Below are positions 28,780 through 37,384 of a DNA stretch of 64,000 nucleotides, piece by piece; the stretch's first letter is position 1; the number at the start of each line of letters is the position of its first letter. The notes beneath the pieces are model-generated. The model was not told the DNA's origin. It was given only the letters and a program-made list of their open reading frames with translations, and ran no database searches. A program made the position numbers and the translations under genes. Source of the stretch: Anaerolineaceae bacterium (GTDB lineage Bacteria > Chloroflexota > Anaerolineae > Anaerolineales > Anaerolineaceae); NCBI GenBank assembly GCA_016841445.1, contig JAENZD010000001.1:496001-560000 (forward strand), given 5' to 3'.

Positions 28780-31410
28780 CTAAAAGCGAACTTTGACAAG
28801 AATGAAGCTTGCCATACCCACGAGAAACAGCCCTGAGAGGATGCCTATCCCTAAGAATGGCCATTGGATGGATCGTGATCCGGGGTGTGGCATGCTATCC
28901 TCACCAGAGGGTGAGGGCGTACTTGTTGGGTTGTTTTCCTCGTCTCCTTGGGGTGTGCCGCTGTCGCTAACCGCGATAGCGGTTCCCGTTAGGCGTTGTT
29001 CATCTTCAGACCCCGGAACTGGGTACGCTGCCGTTGCGGCCGAGGCATTTGTCTCCACGGGATATGCTGAAGTCGTGAGAGGTGTTGTTGAACCGCCGAC
29101 GATTGCAGTCCCGGATTGTGTGCTTGTCCGGATAGGTGTGCTGGAAGCCGCGGGGCCATAAGTTCGCACCTGGGTGGGGTAACCCTGGGGTGTTGATGTC
29201 ATCGGCCGGTAATAAGATGTAGGCGAGCGATAATAGTAAGGCGTAGCGGTTCGTGTTGGATAAGGTGTGTAGGTCGGGTAGGGTGTTCTTGTAAGCGTTT
29301 TTGTTGGAGTGGCTGTTGTAGTCAGGACACTCACCGGTCCATGAGTCGAGATGGAGTCACCTTCTTTATTGATCACTTCGATTTTGTAATAATAGGTTTT
29401 GACAAAGTCAATATCTGAATCAGAATAGTTATACACACCGCCAATATAAGTGTCACCGATTGCATTGATCAAGGGTGTAACGCGCACGTAGGGTCCCGCC
29501 TCTGAATCACTCCGCAGAATATGGAAGCCTTTGACGTTATTTTCCGTTGAGGTGATCCACTTTAGATCGTTTTTTGTTGCTTTGAAGGTTGCAGTAAATT
29601 GAGAGAGTTGGATACCCTCTGGAATGGGCAGTCCTGCGGCAAATGGTGTGAAAAACATATCCGTGGAAAGACCAGGTCTGCCGGTATTATCAATGGTCAC
29701 GCTGATCAGGTTATTACTTGTGTCGCAAACGGTCTGCTGACCTGAAGCACCGCCAGCACCCGCACCACCAGGGTTTTGACCGGTTGTATCCCAACCATCA
29801 GTCACATCGTTTTGTGGGTCATACCACCAAAGGGGATACTGTGTCGTATCTACCCCCAGGCAGTAAGCGGATGTTTCAATGGTGTTGGTACAGGTGCTGT
29901 TCAAGTCATATTTTAAGGAAAGGACAAGGTTTGATGCAGCGCTGTTTTCTTCCAGGAAAACGTCGTAGAAATTAGAACAGGGTTCGATCTGCTCCACATT
30001 GGCATTGAAAAAGGGACTGTTGGTCGATTCTCCGTGTCCGTGGTTGACAATGATCACGTTATAATCCCCACCAACAGTGTGACGAACGCCAACCTGGTTG
30101 TTAAAAGCAAAGGTGGTTGTACTGGTGACCTGTTGGCGGAGTGCTTCCACACCTGCAGTTCCCGTGGAAAGCAAGATCGGTGCGCCAAGGCGTTTGCCGT
30201 TGGAGACCAGGCAGTTCAATGCACTGGTTGTGGTGAGAACGTCATCCCCCCAAAAGTTGTGGTCTGCAGTCCCATAACCTGTACAGTTAACCTGGTATCC
30301 TGTGCGGTTATTGAAGATATTGTTGGCAAAGACGGAAATCTCTCCACCCAGGCCGCTTTCACGGTAAACACCATAATCGACATTCTTCGTGATTTGGTTG
30401 AATGCAACGGTAATATGGCCACTATTTTGCTTGATGTTGATACCTCGATAGCCGTTATTGAGCGTATTATGTTCAACAGCAACATCTGCGGGGCTGTCAA
30501 TTTCTATAAGATTTCGAGAAGGACTGGCGCAGTTCCCATCATTAATGGTGAGGTCTGATACTTTCCCCCCGTTAGTGAATCTGAGCATGGGTTGGCTGCA
30601 GTCGATGCCGATAGTTGTGATCATTGCGTCTTCAAAGCCGCGGAGTGTCACGTCTTTATCTATCAGGACAGTGCTGTCTTTGATAACGTAATCGTTTAAG
30701 ATCAAAATTTCGCTGTCTGGATTTGCTGCCATCACAGCGTCGCGCAAACCAGTACCCAACCCCCCAGGTTCATCATCCCCAGAATTAATATAACATGGGC
30801 TGTTTGACCCACAGTCTTCAGCGGATTGGCCTACATAGGCCGTTTCAGCAGCGGGTGCAATGATAATGGATTCTGAAAAGTTTGCTACTTCCTCCCACGA
30901 GCCGCCAGCATCCGTTTGGAATACAGCCACGCTGACAATGCCGTCAAGATCTGTTGAGGGATTGACATTGAAAGCAAACTCAAGGCTATCGTTGACTGAG
31001 GTGGGGTGTGTCGCATAAGCACCGGTTAACCATTCCTGGCCGGGTTGGGCATTATTTGTACAAACGGCGGATGTTTCACCGTCTGTATAATTGATCCCGC
31101 TCAAGATACCTGAACCAGATAGCCAAATATCTGAAGCGGATGCCCATGGGTTGCTGCCTGCACCGGATTGACCATCTTGCGGCGTATAGACACAAACCTG
31201 TGTGTTAGGGCTGGTGCTTGTGTTTGGCGAAGCAGTGAAAGTCACCTGGAAATTCAACCTCTGGCCAGCAGCACAGCCATTGGAAGGGCATTCGCTGGGA
31301 GCAATTAAAACCAATTCATCGGCGGCTGCTCGAATGATGCCAATGGAGAGAAAAAGCATGGCTGCCAATGCTGTGATAATACTGCTGATGCTCCAAAAGT
31401 GTTTTCGCAT
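28780..31410 (-). CDS. cell-surface protein with beta-helix, Fn3-like domain, Thr/Pro stalk and C-terminal anchor
   Basis: An 876-residue exported protein. GGAA-type bases upstream on the minus strand support the ATG at 31410 (MRKHFWSIS) over the longer frame. Parts in order: signal peptide (1-30), a beta-sandwich region (to about 180), right-handed parallel beta-helix repeats (about 190-410) with Asn/Gly-rich turns, a further beta region, a fibronectin-III-like domain (about 600-690, with YYYKIEVINKEGDS), a stalk of about 130 residues very rich in Thr, Pro, Ser and Tyr, and one membrane helix (WPFLGIGILSGLFLVGM) followed by KVRF. It is probably displayed on the cell surface. Beta-helices often bind or cut polysaccharides, but I see no catalytic residues. 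Confidence 0.8.
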   Translation of the reverse strand: MRKHFWSISSIITALAAMLFLSIGIIRAAADELVLIAPSECPSNGCAAGQRLNFQVTFTASPNTSTSPNTQVCVYTPQDGQSGAGSNPWASASDIWLSGSGILSGINYTDGETSAVCTNNAQPGQEWLTGAYATHPTSVNDSLEFAFNVNPSTDLDGIVSVAVFQTDAGGSWEEVANFSESIIIAPAAETAYVGQSAEDCGSNSPCYINSGDDEPGGLGTGLRDAVMAANPDSEILILNDYVIKDSTVLIDKDVTLRGFEDAMITTIGIDCSQPMLRFTNGGKVSDLTINDGNCASPSRNLIEIDSPADVAVEHNTLNNGYRGINIKQNSGHITVAFNQITKNVDYGVYRESGLGGEISVFANNIFNNRTGYQVNCTGYGTADHNFWGDDVLTTTSALNCLVSNGKRLGAPILLSTGTAGVEALRQQVTSTTTFAFNNQVGVRHTVGGDYNVIIVNHGHGESTNSPFFNANVEQIEPCSNFYDVFLEENSAASNLVLSLKYDLNSTCTNTIETSAYCLGVDTTQYPLWWYDPQNDVTDGWDTTGQNPGGAGAGGASGQQTVCDTSNNLISVTIDNTGRPGLSTDMFFTPFAAGLPIPEGIQLSQFTATFKATKNDLKWITSTENNVKGFHILRSDSEAGPYVRVTPLINAIGDTYIGGVYNYSDSDIDFVKTYYYKIEVINKEGDSISTHGPVSVLTTTATPTKTLTRTPYPTYTPYPTRTATPYYYRSPTSYYRPMTSTPQGYPTQVRTYGPAASSTPIRTSTQSGTAIVGGSTTPLTTSAYPVETNASAATAAYPVPGSEDEQRLTGTAIAVSDSGTPQGDEENNPTSTPSPSGEDSMPHPGSRSIQWPFLGIGILSGLFLVGMASFILVKVRF

Positions 31411-31555
31411 AGGTAGATTTCCTGGATAGGAACTTGCCACTATTATACCATTTAGCTACAATTAATTTGCCAGATCATTTTAGGACCGAAATCATGGTTC
31501 ATTAGTAAACGATGGGACACAGCCATGGAAAACAGACCAACTTGGAGCATCAAGG

Positions 31556-32434
31556 ATGTTTAGATATCTGATAAAAGCCATTAAACCATTCAAACTGATC
31601 ACACTGGTCGCCATTTACATTCTGGGCGCGGGGTTGGTGCAGTATGTCCAAAGCCTTCAAATTCAGACAGGTGTTGTGGAGGGGGGAATATTCCTGATCT
31701 TTTTCAGTATCAGCATCGAATTATTACGGTTATTGCATTCGTTGGGTGATATTCGGCAACGACCAGAGGATATGAACATCAAGGAAATCAGGCAGACTCG
31801 CTGGCTGATCGCTGGGTCAGCCGCGGTATTGATGACAGTTGCTGTGACGCTCTTTATCAATTGGATGGTGTCGGATCGATTATGGTTGGGGATTGTATTT
31901 TTTGTTATTGCACTTTTTTTCATCGGTCTTTTGTATTATATTTCTGACGCCACACCTTCACTAAAGCCTTACCAGCTGTTGTTTGAGAGCATTTTTTATG
32001 TCATACTGCCGCCGGCGTTTGCTTACTTCCTGCATTCTGATGAAACGCATCTGTTTTTAACCCTGGTTGTAGCTGCTCTGATCCCCGCTTATCTGGCTTA
32101 CCGGTTGTTAACTCAGCTGCGAAAATTTGGACAGGATCAAAAGATGGGTGCCCCAACACTTGTTGTGAGCGTTGGTTGGGATTGGGGGATGACCTTGCAT
32201 AGTGCATTGATTTTATTGACATTTGTTATTTTCGGGATCGCCTTGTTGCTGGGTCTGCCCTGGTTCATTTTATGGCCTGTTTTTCTTGTCCTTCCGATTG
32301 GTCTTTTAGAAATATTTTTAATGGAGCGGACCAGGCGAGGTGCAAAACCCTATTGGCTTGTGATGAAAATTGCATCAGCATCTGTTTTATTCTTGCCAAT
32401 TTACTTGATAGGTTTTGCTTTTTGGATACGTTAG
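31556..32434 (+). CDS. UbiA-superfamily-like membrane protein
   Basis: A 292-residue protein with about eight or nine hydrophobic segments. The N-terminus KAIKPFKLITLVAIYILGAG resembles the start of UbiA prenyltransferases. The position of the first aspartate motif (normally NDxxDxxxD) is occupied by HSLGDIRQRPED, which keeps only some of the acidic residues. A second region, VSVGWDWGMTLHS, is in the right place for the second half. It could be a divergent prenyltransferase of quinone or lipid synthesis, or a non-enzymatic relative. It stands alone, with the peroxiredoxin gene downstream under its own promoter. Confidence 0.5.
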   Translation: MFRYLIKAIKPFKLITLVAIYILGAGLVQYVQSLQIQTGVVEGGIFLIFFSISIELLRLLHSLGDIRQRPEDMNIKEIRQTRWLIAGSAAVLMTVAVTLFINWMVSDRLWLGIVFFVIALFFIGLLYYISDATPSLKPYQLLFESIFYVILPPAFAYFLHSDETHLFLTLVVAALIPAYLAYRLLTQLRKFGQDQKMGAPTLVVSVGWDWGMTLHSALILLTFVIFGIALLLGLPWFILWPVFLVLPIGLLEIFLMERTRRGAKPYWLVMKIASASVLFLPIYLIGFAFWIR

Positions 32435-32442
32435 ACATGCTG

Positions 32443-32471
32443 TTGAACCCACCTTGGTGTATGGTTATAAT
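32443..32471 (+). promoter_or_regulatory. sigma70-type promoter of the peroxiredoxin gene
   Basis: TTGAAC at 32443-32448, a 17-base spacer, and TATAAT at 32466-32471. This is 43 bases before the bcp start codon, which is preceded by AAGGAGG. Confidence 0.75.
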
Positions 32472-32513
32472 CTAAACCAGTAATCCAGAGAGAAAAAGTT
32501 AAGGAGGTTCTAA

Positions 32514-32975
32514 ATGGTACTTTCAAAAGGCGAAAAAGCCCCGGAATTTGAGCTCAATGACGGCAATGGTAATGTCCACAAACTGTCAGATTATCAGGGT
32601 CATACGATAGTTTTGTATTTCTACCCGAAAGATGATACGACAGGTTGCACGAAGGAAGCCTGTGCTTTCCGAGACACCTACCAGGACTTTAAAGACGCAG
32701 GCGTAGATGTGATTGGTGTCAGCCCGGACACGGAAAAATCACACACAAAATTTTCCAGGAAATATGATCTCCCCTTTACTTTATTGGCCGATCCTGACCA
32801 TAAAACCTGTGACGCGTATGGCGTTTGGGGTTTGAAAAAATTTATGGGAAGGGAGTATGAAGGCGTATACCGCACTACTTTTGTGATTGGTCCCAACGGG
32901 AAAATTAAACGGGTTTTTGAGAATGTGAAACCATCTGAGCATGTGGAAGAAGTATTAGCCGAAGTAAGCGCTTAA
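32514..32975 (+). CDS. bcp: thioredoxin-dependent peroxiredoxin (BCP family)
   Basis: A 153-residue peroxiredoxin of the BCP/PrxQ class that reduces hydrogen peroxide and organic peroxides in the cytoplasm using thioredoxin. The peroxidatic cysteine lies in YPKDDTTGCTKEAC near residue 45; a second cysteine five residues later is the resolving cysteine of the PrxQ type. Length is normal. A strong ribosome site (AAGGAGG) and a near-consensus promoter suggest good expression. It is a single-gene unit ended by a strong terminator. Confidence 0.93.
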   Translation: MVLSKGEKAPEFELNDGNGNVHKLSDYQGHTIVLYFYPKDDTTGCTKEACAFRDTYQDFKDAGVDVIGVSPDTEKSHTKFSRKYDLPFTLLADPDHKTCDAYGVWGLKKFMGREYEGVYRTTFVIGPNGKIKRVFENVKPSEHVEEVLAEVSA

Positions 32976-33030
32976 AAGGAAATGCTTATCGGTTGATCAA
33001 CAGGTAGTGTTGGTAGATGGAAGACTCAAA

Positions 33031-33059
33031 AAAGAAACTGGTGAAAGCCAGTTTCTTTT
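33031..33059. terminator. bidirectional intrinsic terminator
   Basis: Arms AAAGAAACTGG and CCAGTTTCTTT enclose a 6-base loop. TTTT follows on the plus strand, and six A before it give a U-run on the minus strand. It separates bcp from the convergent rsfS. Confidence 0.85.
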
Positions 33060-33110
33060 AAATCCGTTAGTGATGATTGAGTTTAGAATTTTTACACAGG
33101 TATAGGGTCA

Positions 33111-33455
33111 TTAAAGCATTCGCAAGATGACATTTCCTTCAGCCCATAAATCTTCCAACCGGTAATAATTTCGCTGTTCTTCAGAGAACAGGTGCACCAC
33201 CACGTCTCCATAATCCAGCACGATCCACCCTGAATTAGCGTTGCCTTGGGGTTGGGCTGTTTTATGAAATTGTTTTTTGATTTCTCGAACCAATTGGGTC
33301 GAGAAGCTTTCAAGCATCCTTGAACTGGTGCCGTTGGCGATGACAAAATAATCTGTGAAGGAGGCGATATCTTTTATGTCAATGACAACGATATCTTCTC
33401 CCTTTTTGTTTTCAAGAAAATTCGCAATTGAGCGAGCTAAATCTAATGCTTCCAG
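33111..33455 (-). CDS. rsfS: ribosomal silencing factor RsfS (CTG start)
   Basis: A 114-residue RsfS/Iojap protein that binds ribosomal protein L14 and blocks subunit joining when growth slows. An ATG-only reading begins at 33317 and gives just the last 68 residues, but the same frame is open upstream to a TGA at 33459-33461. It encodes the missing N-terminus: EALDLARSIANFLENKKGED, then VVIDIKDIASFTDYFVIA, which is the family core. The only fitting start is CTG at 33455, with AGAGAGGTG just upstream. The C-terminal motif WIVLDYGDVVVHLF is intact. It follows thpR by 40 bases on the same strand. Confidence 0.87.
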   Translation of the reverse strand: MEALDLARSIANFLENKKGEDIVVIDIKDIASFTDYFVIANGTSSRMLESFSTQLVREIKKQFHKTAQPQGNANSGWIVLDYGDVVVHLFSEEQRNYYRLEDLWAEGNVILRML

Positions 33456-33495
33456 GTTTCACCTCTCTGCTAGGTTGGATAAAATCGATATTTTA

Positions 33496-34071
33496 TTATA
33501 CTTTATTCAATGGAATGTCAAACAAAGGTGTATAGATAGGCCCACGGGGCTTCAATTCACTTTGATAGAGCCGGACCTTCTCAACAGGCATTTCTCCTAA
33601 ACAGTCAACTTTGAATTGAGATAGTACCGCACCGATTTTGATAATTTCATCGTGACTGGCACTTCGCCGGACGCGGCCAATCGTCAGGTGAGGGGAAAAA
33701 GGTCTCTTCTCCCGTGGTATACCTGCCTCGTAAAGAGCTTGGTCTATTTGGGCTGCTAGCTTGACGAGGGGCTTTTCATTTAAAATACCCAGCCAGATCA
33801 CACGGGGATTTTTATGATTGGGGAACATTCCCAAACCCTCAACAGAAAAATTAAATGAATGAATCTCATGAACAGCTTTCCTTGAGAGCGTTTTGATTTG
33901 TTCTAGCTTGGATTCAGGTATCTCACCCAGGAATTTAATCGTGAGATGAAGGTTGCCTTCTGAAACCCATTTGATGGCATTGGAAGGGACTTGTGTTTTC
34001 AGGTATGAGGTAATACTTACAATTTTTTGAAGAATATCTTCGGTTAAATCGATGGCTATAAATGTACGCAA
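33496..34071 (-). CDS. thpR: RNA 2',3'-cyclic phosphodiesterase
   Basis: A 191-residue member of the 2H phosphoesterase (LigT/ThpR) family, which opens 2',3'-cyclic phosphate ends of RNA. The two catalytic motifs are HLTIKFLG and HLTIGRV, and the N-terminus LRTFIAIDL is typical. The frame is open to 34173, but family members start at RTFIAID, so I choose the TTG at 34071, with AGAGAGAA just upstream. There is no ATG between the two points. rsfS follows closely, so the two are likely one transcript. Confidence 0.85.
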   Translation of the reverse strand: MRTFIAIDLTEDILQKIVSITSYLKTQVPSNAIKWVSEGNLHLTIKFLGEIPESKLEQIKTLSRKAVHEIHSFNFSVEGLGMFPNHKNPRVIWLGILNEKPLVKLAAQIDQALYEAGIPREKRPFSPHLTIGRVRRSASHDEIIKIGAVLSQFKVDCLGEMPVEKVRLYQSELKPRGPIYTPLFDIPLNKV

Positions 34072-34204
34072 GGTTTCTCTCTTGGTTTTGTGGTGACTTA
34101 AAACAAGATTACCATAAAAAACCGACCTTGCGGAACAAATCACTATCTGATCCAAATCACTTGACCTTAACAATTAATGACTTTTCAACATTTTCGATAT
34201 ATGG

Positions 34205-34210
34205 TATAAG
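34205..34210 (+). promoter_or_regulatory. -10 element of the 6S RNA candidate
   Basis: TATAAG, preceded by TGG, about seven bases before the inferred RNA 5' end. A weak -35 (TTTTCA-like) lies 17 bases upstream. Confidence 0.5.
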
Positions 34211-34216
34211 TAAATT

Positions 34217-34390
34217 ACCCTGCTGTGTTCGTGATGCAGCATACCAGTTTTGGGCCAACACCCCTGAACACACGTCGGACCTCCATTGAGTGACGCGATA
34301 GACTTAATTGTCAAGGCGGAGCTTGTGGGTACGACTAACCTGCTTATGCAGGTTCAAAACTCAGTTGCACACGGCACGGCGGGGCTTTTT
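34217..34390 (+). ncRNA. ssrS: probable 6S RNA
   Basis: About 174 bases with the overall design of 6S RNA, which mimics an open promoter and binds RNA polymerase holoenzyme. The ends pair over ten bases with a few G-U pairs (CCCTGCTGTG at 34218-34227 with CACGGCGGGG at 34375-34384). TGTTCG follows the 5' arm, as in E. coli 6S. The 3' side of the central region holds a 7-bp hairpin (34337-34354, loop TTAT). A long central arm can form from CTCC/GGAG and neighbouring pairs. The 3' arm runs into TTTTT. No protein frame here is convincing. The exact ends are estimates. Confidence 0.6.
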
Positions 34391-34429
34391 ATTAAAACCA
34401 ACTTTAGACTAATGTTTTCAGTTGAACTG

Positions 34430-34454
34430 ACACCCTCTGCCAGGGTGTTTTTTG
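34430..34454 (+). terminator. intrinsic terminator
   Basis: ACACCCT and AGGGTGT arms with a 5-base loop, followed by TTTTTT. It lies about 40 bases after the 6S RNA candidate and would stop read-through toward the lipoprotein gene. Confidence 0.85.
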
Positions 34455-34652
34455 TTATATCCCTCAAATTGGATCTGATTCCCTGAGTTTAAGGTTTGAT
34501 GAAACAGCAAAGCGCGATATAATTTCTTAACAACACTCTCATACTGTGTTCTTTTGTCGAAATTTGGGGCAAAGGAACGAGTTTCAGTGAGGTTTAGACT
34601 GAAGTGTTAGGCATTTCCATTAGACCGGAAGAAATTTATACGAGGGTCAATT

Positions 34653-35309
34653 ATGAGAAAATTTAATACCATCCTTCTCGTTATCATCTTTGCAGGTTTG
34701 CTATCAGCCTGTGCGAAAAGCCAGTTAACAGCAGACACGCTCCCATGGGTAGGTGCGAAACCCGTGCTGTTCAAAGATAGTTTCGCCAGGGAAAATGGAG
34801 GATGGACGACATCTGAAGATTCCTTAAGCTTTTCCGGGTACGTAGATGGAAAATTCAGGTTGTGGCTCGATGTTCCGGATTATCAAATTTGGAGTGTTCC
34901 TGGATTAAATTTTAAAAATATTCATATTGCTGCGAGAGTTGAAAAGGTCGGTGGACCGGATAACAACTTCTTTGGCGTTTTATGCCGCTATCAGGACCCA
35001 ATGAATTATTATTCATTTGTGATCAGTTCCGATGGGTATTTTGGCGTTTATAAAGTTGTGAATGGTGATAAGTCATTAATGGGACAGCAAAGCATGGAAT
35101 TCGATTCAGCCATCAACCAGGGGGACGCTGTAAATGATATCCAGGCTGTTTGCCAGGATAACCAGTTTGAGTTTATTGTGAACAGTACCCAACTTATCCA
35201 GGTGCAGGATGACTCCTTGTCATTTGGTGATGTCGGCTTACTTGCTGGAAACCTGGATGAGCCCGGCGTGGAAATTTTATTTGATCATTTTGTTGTCATT
35301 AAGCCGTAG
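34653..35309 (+). CDS. lipoprotein with concanavalin/LamG-like beta-sandwich domain
   Basis: A 218-residue exported protein. Its lipobox LLSAC (cysteine 20) follows a hydrophobic signal segment, so it should be a membrane-anchored lipoprotein. The rest (about 40-215) looks like a jelly-roll of the type found in LamG and DUF1080 proteins: FKDSFARENGGWT, FFGVLCRYQDPMNYYSF, and a final GDVGLLAGN...FDHFVV. That pattern often binds or processes carbohydrate, but no catalytic residues can be assigned. It ends 4 bases before mtaB, so the two genes are probably co-transcribed although their functions seem unrelated. Confidence 0.72.
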   Translation: MRKFNTILLVIIFAGLLSACAKSQLTADTLPWVGAKPVLFKDSFARENGGWTTSEDSLSFSGYVDGKFRLWLDVPDYQIWSVPGLNFKNIHIAARVEKVGGPDNNFFGVLCRYQDPMNYYSFVISSDGYFGVYKVVNGDKSLMGQQSMEFDSAINQGDAVNDIQAVCQDNQFEFIVNSTQLIQVQDDSLSFGDVGLLAGNLDEPGVEILFDHFVVIKP

Positions 35310-35313
35310 GTTT

Positions 35314-36600
35314 ATGAATATATTTTTTGATGTTATTGGCTGCCGGTTAAACCAGAGTGAAATTGAAAATCTAGCAAACATATTTCGAGCACTTGGCCAC
35401 CAAGTTGTGGGTGAAGCCGAGAATGCTGATGTGGCTATTATCAACACCTGTACGGTCACAACCAAAGCTGCCGCAGATTCCAGGAAAAAATTACGAAGAG
35501 CAGTGCGATTGGGGGCAAAACGTGTTATTGCCACAGGCTGCTGGGCGACATTAGAACCCGAAATGGCAATGGGGCTTCAAGGTGTTACGGATGTATTCAG
35601 CAATGACGAAAAAGAATTGATCCCTGTTCAGATGCTGGGATTGACAGATGAGGATATCTCGAAATTAAATTTGGTCAGGGAACCGCTGCCGGGGGATCGG
35701 GGACGAACAAGAGCTTTCATTAAAGTACAGGAAGGTTGTGATAACCACTGCACATACTGCCTGACACGCATTGCCCGAGGACGGTCAAGATCAAAAACCA
35801 TTGGGGAAATTAGAACGGATATCGCTGCTGCAATGGAGGGTGGTGCCCAGGAGATCGTATTGACAGGCGTGCAGTTAGGGGCCTGGGGGCGAGATTTTGA
35901 GGTTCCAATGACGATGAAGGACATGCTGGCCGCCATACTTTCATTAGATGGTTATCAACGGCTGCGGTTATCTTCCATAGAACCCTGGGATTTTAATATT
36001 GAGATGCTTGATCTCTGGGGGGATCAGCGTTTGTGCCGGCAATTACATATCCCCTTACAATCGGGGGATGATCAAACCTTGCGGCAAATGAGCAGGCCGG
36101 TCACAACATCGGAATACGCACACCTGGTTTCAGAAATACGTATTCGGATTCCCGAGGTAGCTATAACAACGGATGTGATAACTGGTTTTCCGGGAGAAAC
36201 TGAAGAATCTTTTTTAGCGACGAAAACCTTCATCGAGTCCATTGGATTTTCCGGGGGGCATGTCTTTACATATTCACCGAGACCTGGAACGGCTGCGGTC
36301 AGGATGAAAGATCCGGTTCCTGGCAATATATCCAAACAGAGAAATGCGATGCTGCGAGAATTGTTTTCGAGATTGGGAAAAGCATACCGGTCTCGTTTTA
36401 TTGACAAAATCCTCCCGGTGTTGTGGGAAGCCAATCAATTTCAATCCGAAAATAAATATTTATTATCCGGGCTGACGGATAATTACTTGCGGGTGGTTGC
36501 GATTGCTGAAACGCCCCATTGGAATGAGATCACGGATGTCAGGATGACCTCGCATCATTCAGGTCGTGAGGCTTTGCTGGGGGAGATAATGCCTCATTAA
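35314..36600 (+). CDS. mtaB: tRNA t6A37 methylthiotransferase MtaB
   Basis: A 428-residue radical SAM enzyme of the methylthiotransferase family that converts t6A37 to ms2t6A in tRNAs reading ANN codons. The N-terminal cluster domain has IGCRLNQSE and INTCTVTTKAAADSRK; the radical SAM motif is EGCDNHCTYCLTRIARGRSRS. The C-terminal TRAM region is short. The frame extends upstream to 35209, over the lipoprotein gene, but the ATG at 35314 starts at the expected family N-terminus. A third cysteine in ATGCWA is present, as in MtaB and MiaB. Confidence 0.9.
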   Translation: MNIFFDVIGCRLNQSEIENLANIFRALGHQVVGEAENADVAIINTCTVTTKAAADSRKKLRRAVRLGAKRVIATGCWATLEPEMAMGLQGVTDVFSNDEKELIPVQMLGLTDEDISKLNLVREPLPGDRGRTRAFIKVQEGCDNHCTYCLTRIARGRSRSKTIGEIRTDIAAAMEGGAQEIVLTGVQLGAWGRDFEVPMTMKDMLAAILSLDGYQRLRLSSIEPWDFNIEMLDLWGDQRLCRQLHIPLQSGDDQTLRQMSRPVTTSEYAHLVSEIRIRIPEVAITTDVITGFPGETEESFLATKTFIESIGFSGGHVFTYSPRPGTAAVRMKDPVPGNISKQRNAMLRELFSRLGKAYRSRFIDKILPVLWEANQFQSENKYLLSGLTDNYLRVVAIAETPHWNEITDVRMTSHHSGREALLGEIMPH

Positions 36601-36645
36601 AACGCAATCATTTCCCATTTCATTGTTGATCTCAACGTAAAACAC

Positions 36646-36673
36646 TTGACCTTTTCCAGGCTTTGGTTAGAAT
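36646..36673 (+). promoter_or_regulatory. upstream promoter of the rpmH operon
   Basis: TTGACC at 36646-36651, a 16-base spacer, and TAGAAT at 36668-36673. Confidence 0.6.
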
Positions 36674-36707
36674 CATACAAGTTATCAACAGGCAGATATC
36701 TGCTTGT

Positions 36708-36736
36708 TTGACCCGTTTAACCCCATACGGTATAAT
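36708..36736 (+). promoter_or_regulatory. main promoter of the rpmH operon
   Basis: TTGACC at 36708-36713, exactly 17 bases, then TATAAT at 36731-36736, which is near-consensus. The 5' untranslated region to rpmH would be about 60 bases. It lies in tandem with the weaker promoter at 36646. Confidence 0.82.
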
Positions 36737-36804
36737 TGGTGGCTGGTCTTAGTGCGCGAGTATTGAGGCAGAAAGACAATATTAAAGGAAAGGAATCATA
36801 GAGA

Positions 36805-36975
36805 ATGCCAAAACGAACATATCAACCGAAACGTCGACGCCGTGTTCGAGTTCATGGTTTCCGGGCTCGTATGAAGACCAAAGGTGGTCGAGGTGTATTG
36901 AAGCGACGCCGGGCAAAAGGCCGGAATGAGCTTGCAAAAAAAGCGAACAATCACGTGAAAAAGGTGCGCTGGTAG
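36805..36975 (+). CDS. rpmH: 50S ribosomal protein L34
   Basis: A 56-residue, very basic protein of the large ribosomal subunit. It begins [20 protein letters not shown] and ends KKVRW, with the family pattern GFRARM and [26 protein letters not shown] lies upstream. It is slightly longer than the usual 44-50 residues because of a C-terminal basic extension ([15 protein letters not shown]). It opens the conserved rpmH-rnpA-yidD-yidC-khpB cluster. Confidence 0.96.
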   Translation: MPKRTYQPKRRRRVRVHGFRARMKTKGGRGVLKRRRAKGRNELAKKANNHVKKVRW

Positions 36976-37036
36976 AAATTAACCAGGGCATGTTAAATCT
37001 AGCGAAAAAGAGGTTTCCTGACGAAAAGGAAGTTGG

Positions 37037-37384
37037 TTGAAGAAAAGCTCTCGATTGACCCGTAGTGAAGATATCAGGCGTGTGCGAAGCGAAGGAAGAT
37101 CTCTTGCACACCCCTCCCTCGTTGTAGGTTTCTTACCTAATCAAATTGAACAAAATCGTTTTGCAGTTATCGCCGGACGGTCTGTTGGGGGAGCCGTCCA
37201 GCGAAATTTAGCGAAACGGCGAATCAGGTCAGTGATCCAGACATTGGATGACTTTCTAAAGCAAGGTTTTGACATCATCATCATCGCAAGACGGTCAATA
37301 TTAGATATTGAATATCAATCTCTGGTGGAAGCTTTACAACAACTGCTTGACCGTGCAGGGCTGATGAAAGACAAAGTAAGTTGA
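37037..37384 (+). CDS. rnpA: ribonuclease P protein component
   Basis: A 115-residue basic protein that helps the RNase P RNA bind and cut precursor tRNAs. The signature is the RNR-like segment [19 protein letters not shown] (near residue 50). The start is TTG at 37037, with AAAGGAAG 5-12 bases upstream; no ATG is available. Its stop overlaps the yidD start (TTGA at 37381-37384), so the two are translationally coupled. Confidence 0.93.
   Translation: MKKSSRLTRSEDIRRVRSEGRSLAHPSLVVGFLPNQIEQNRFAVIAGRSVGGAVQRNLAKRRIRSVIQTLDDFLKQGFDIIIIARRSILDIEYQSLVEALQQLLDRAGLMKDKVS

Noticed and set aside
29200-29340. Short tandem repeat in the surface-protein gene
   Set aside because: The repetitive look comes from Thr/Pro/Tyr codons of the stalk; there is no regular unit length at the DNA level.
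34286-34486. 66-residue frame on the plus strand
   Set aside because: It overlaps the 6S RNA candidate and its terminator, has no ribosome site and encodes nothing protein-like.
36682-36690. TTATCAACA, one base from a DnaA box, upstream of rpmH
   Set aside because: A single imperfect box next to rpmH is not an origin; dnaA and dnaN are absent and no box cluster or AT-rich unwinding element is seen.
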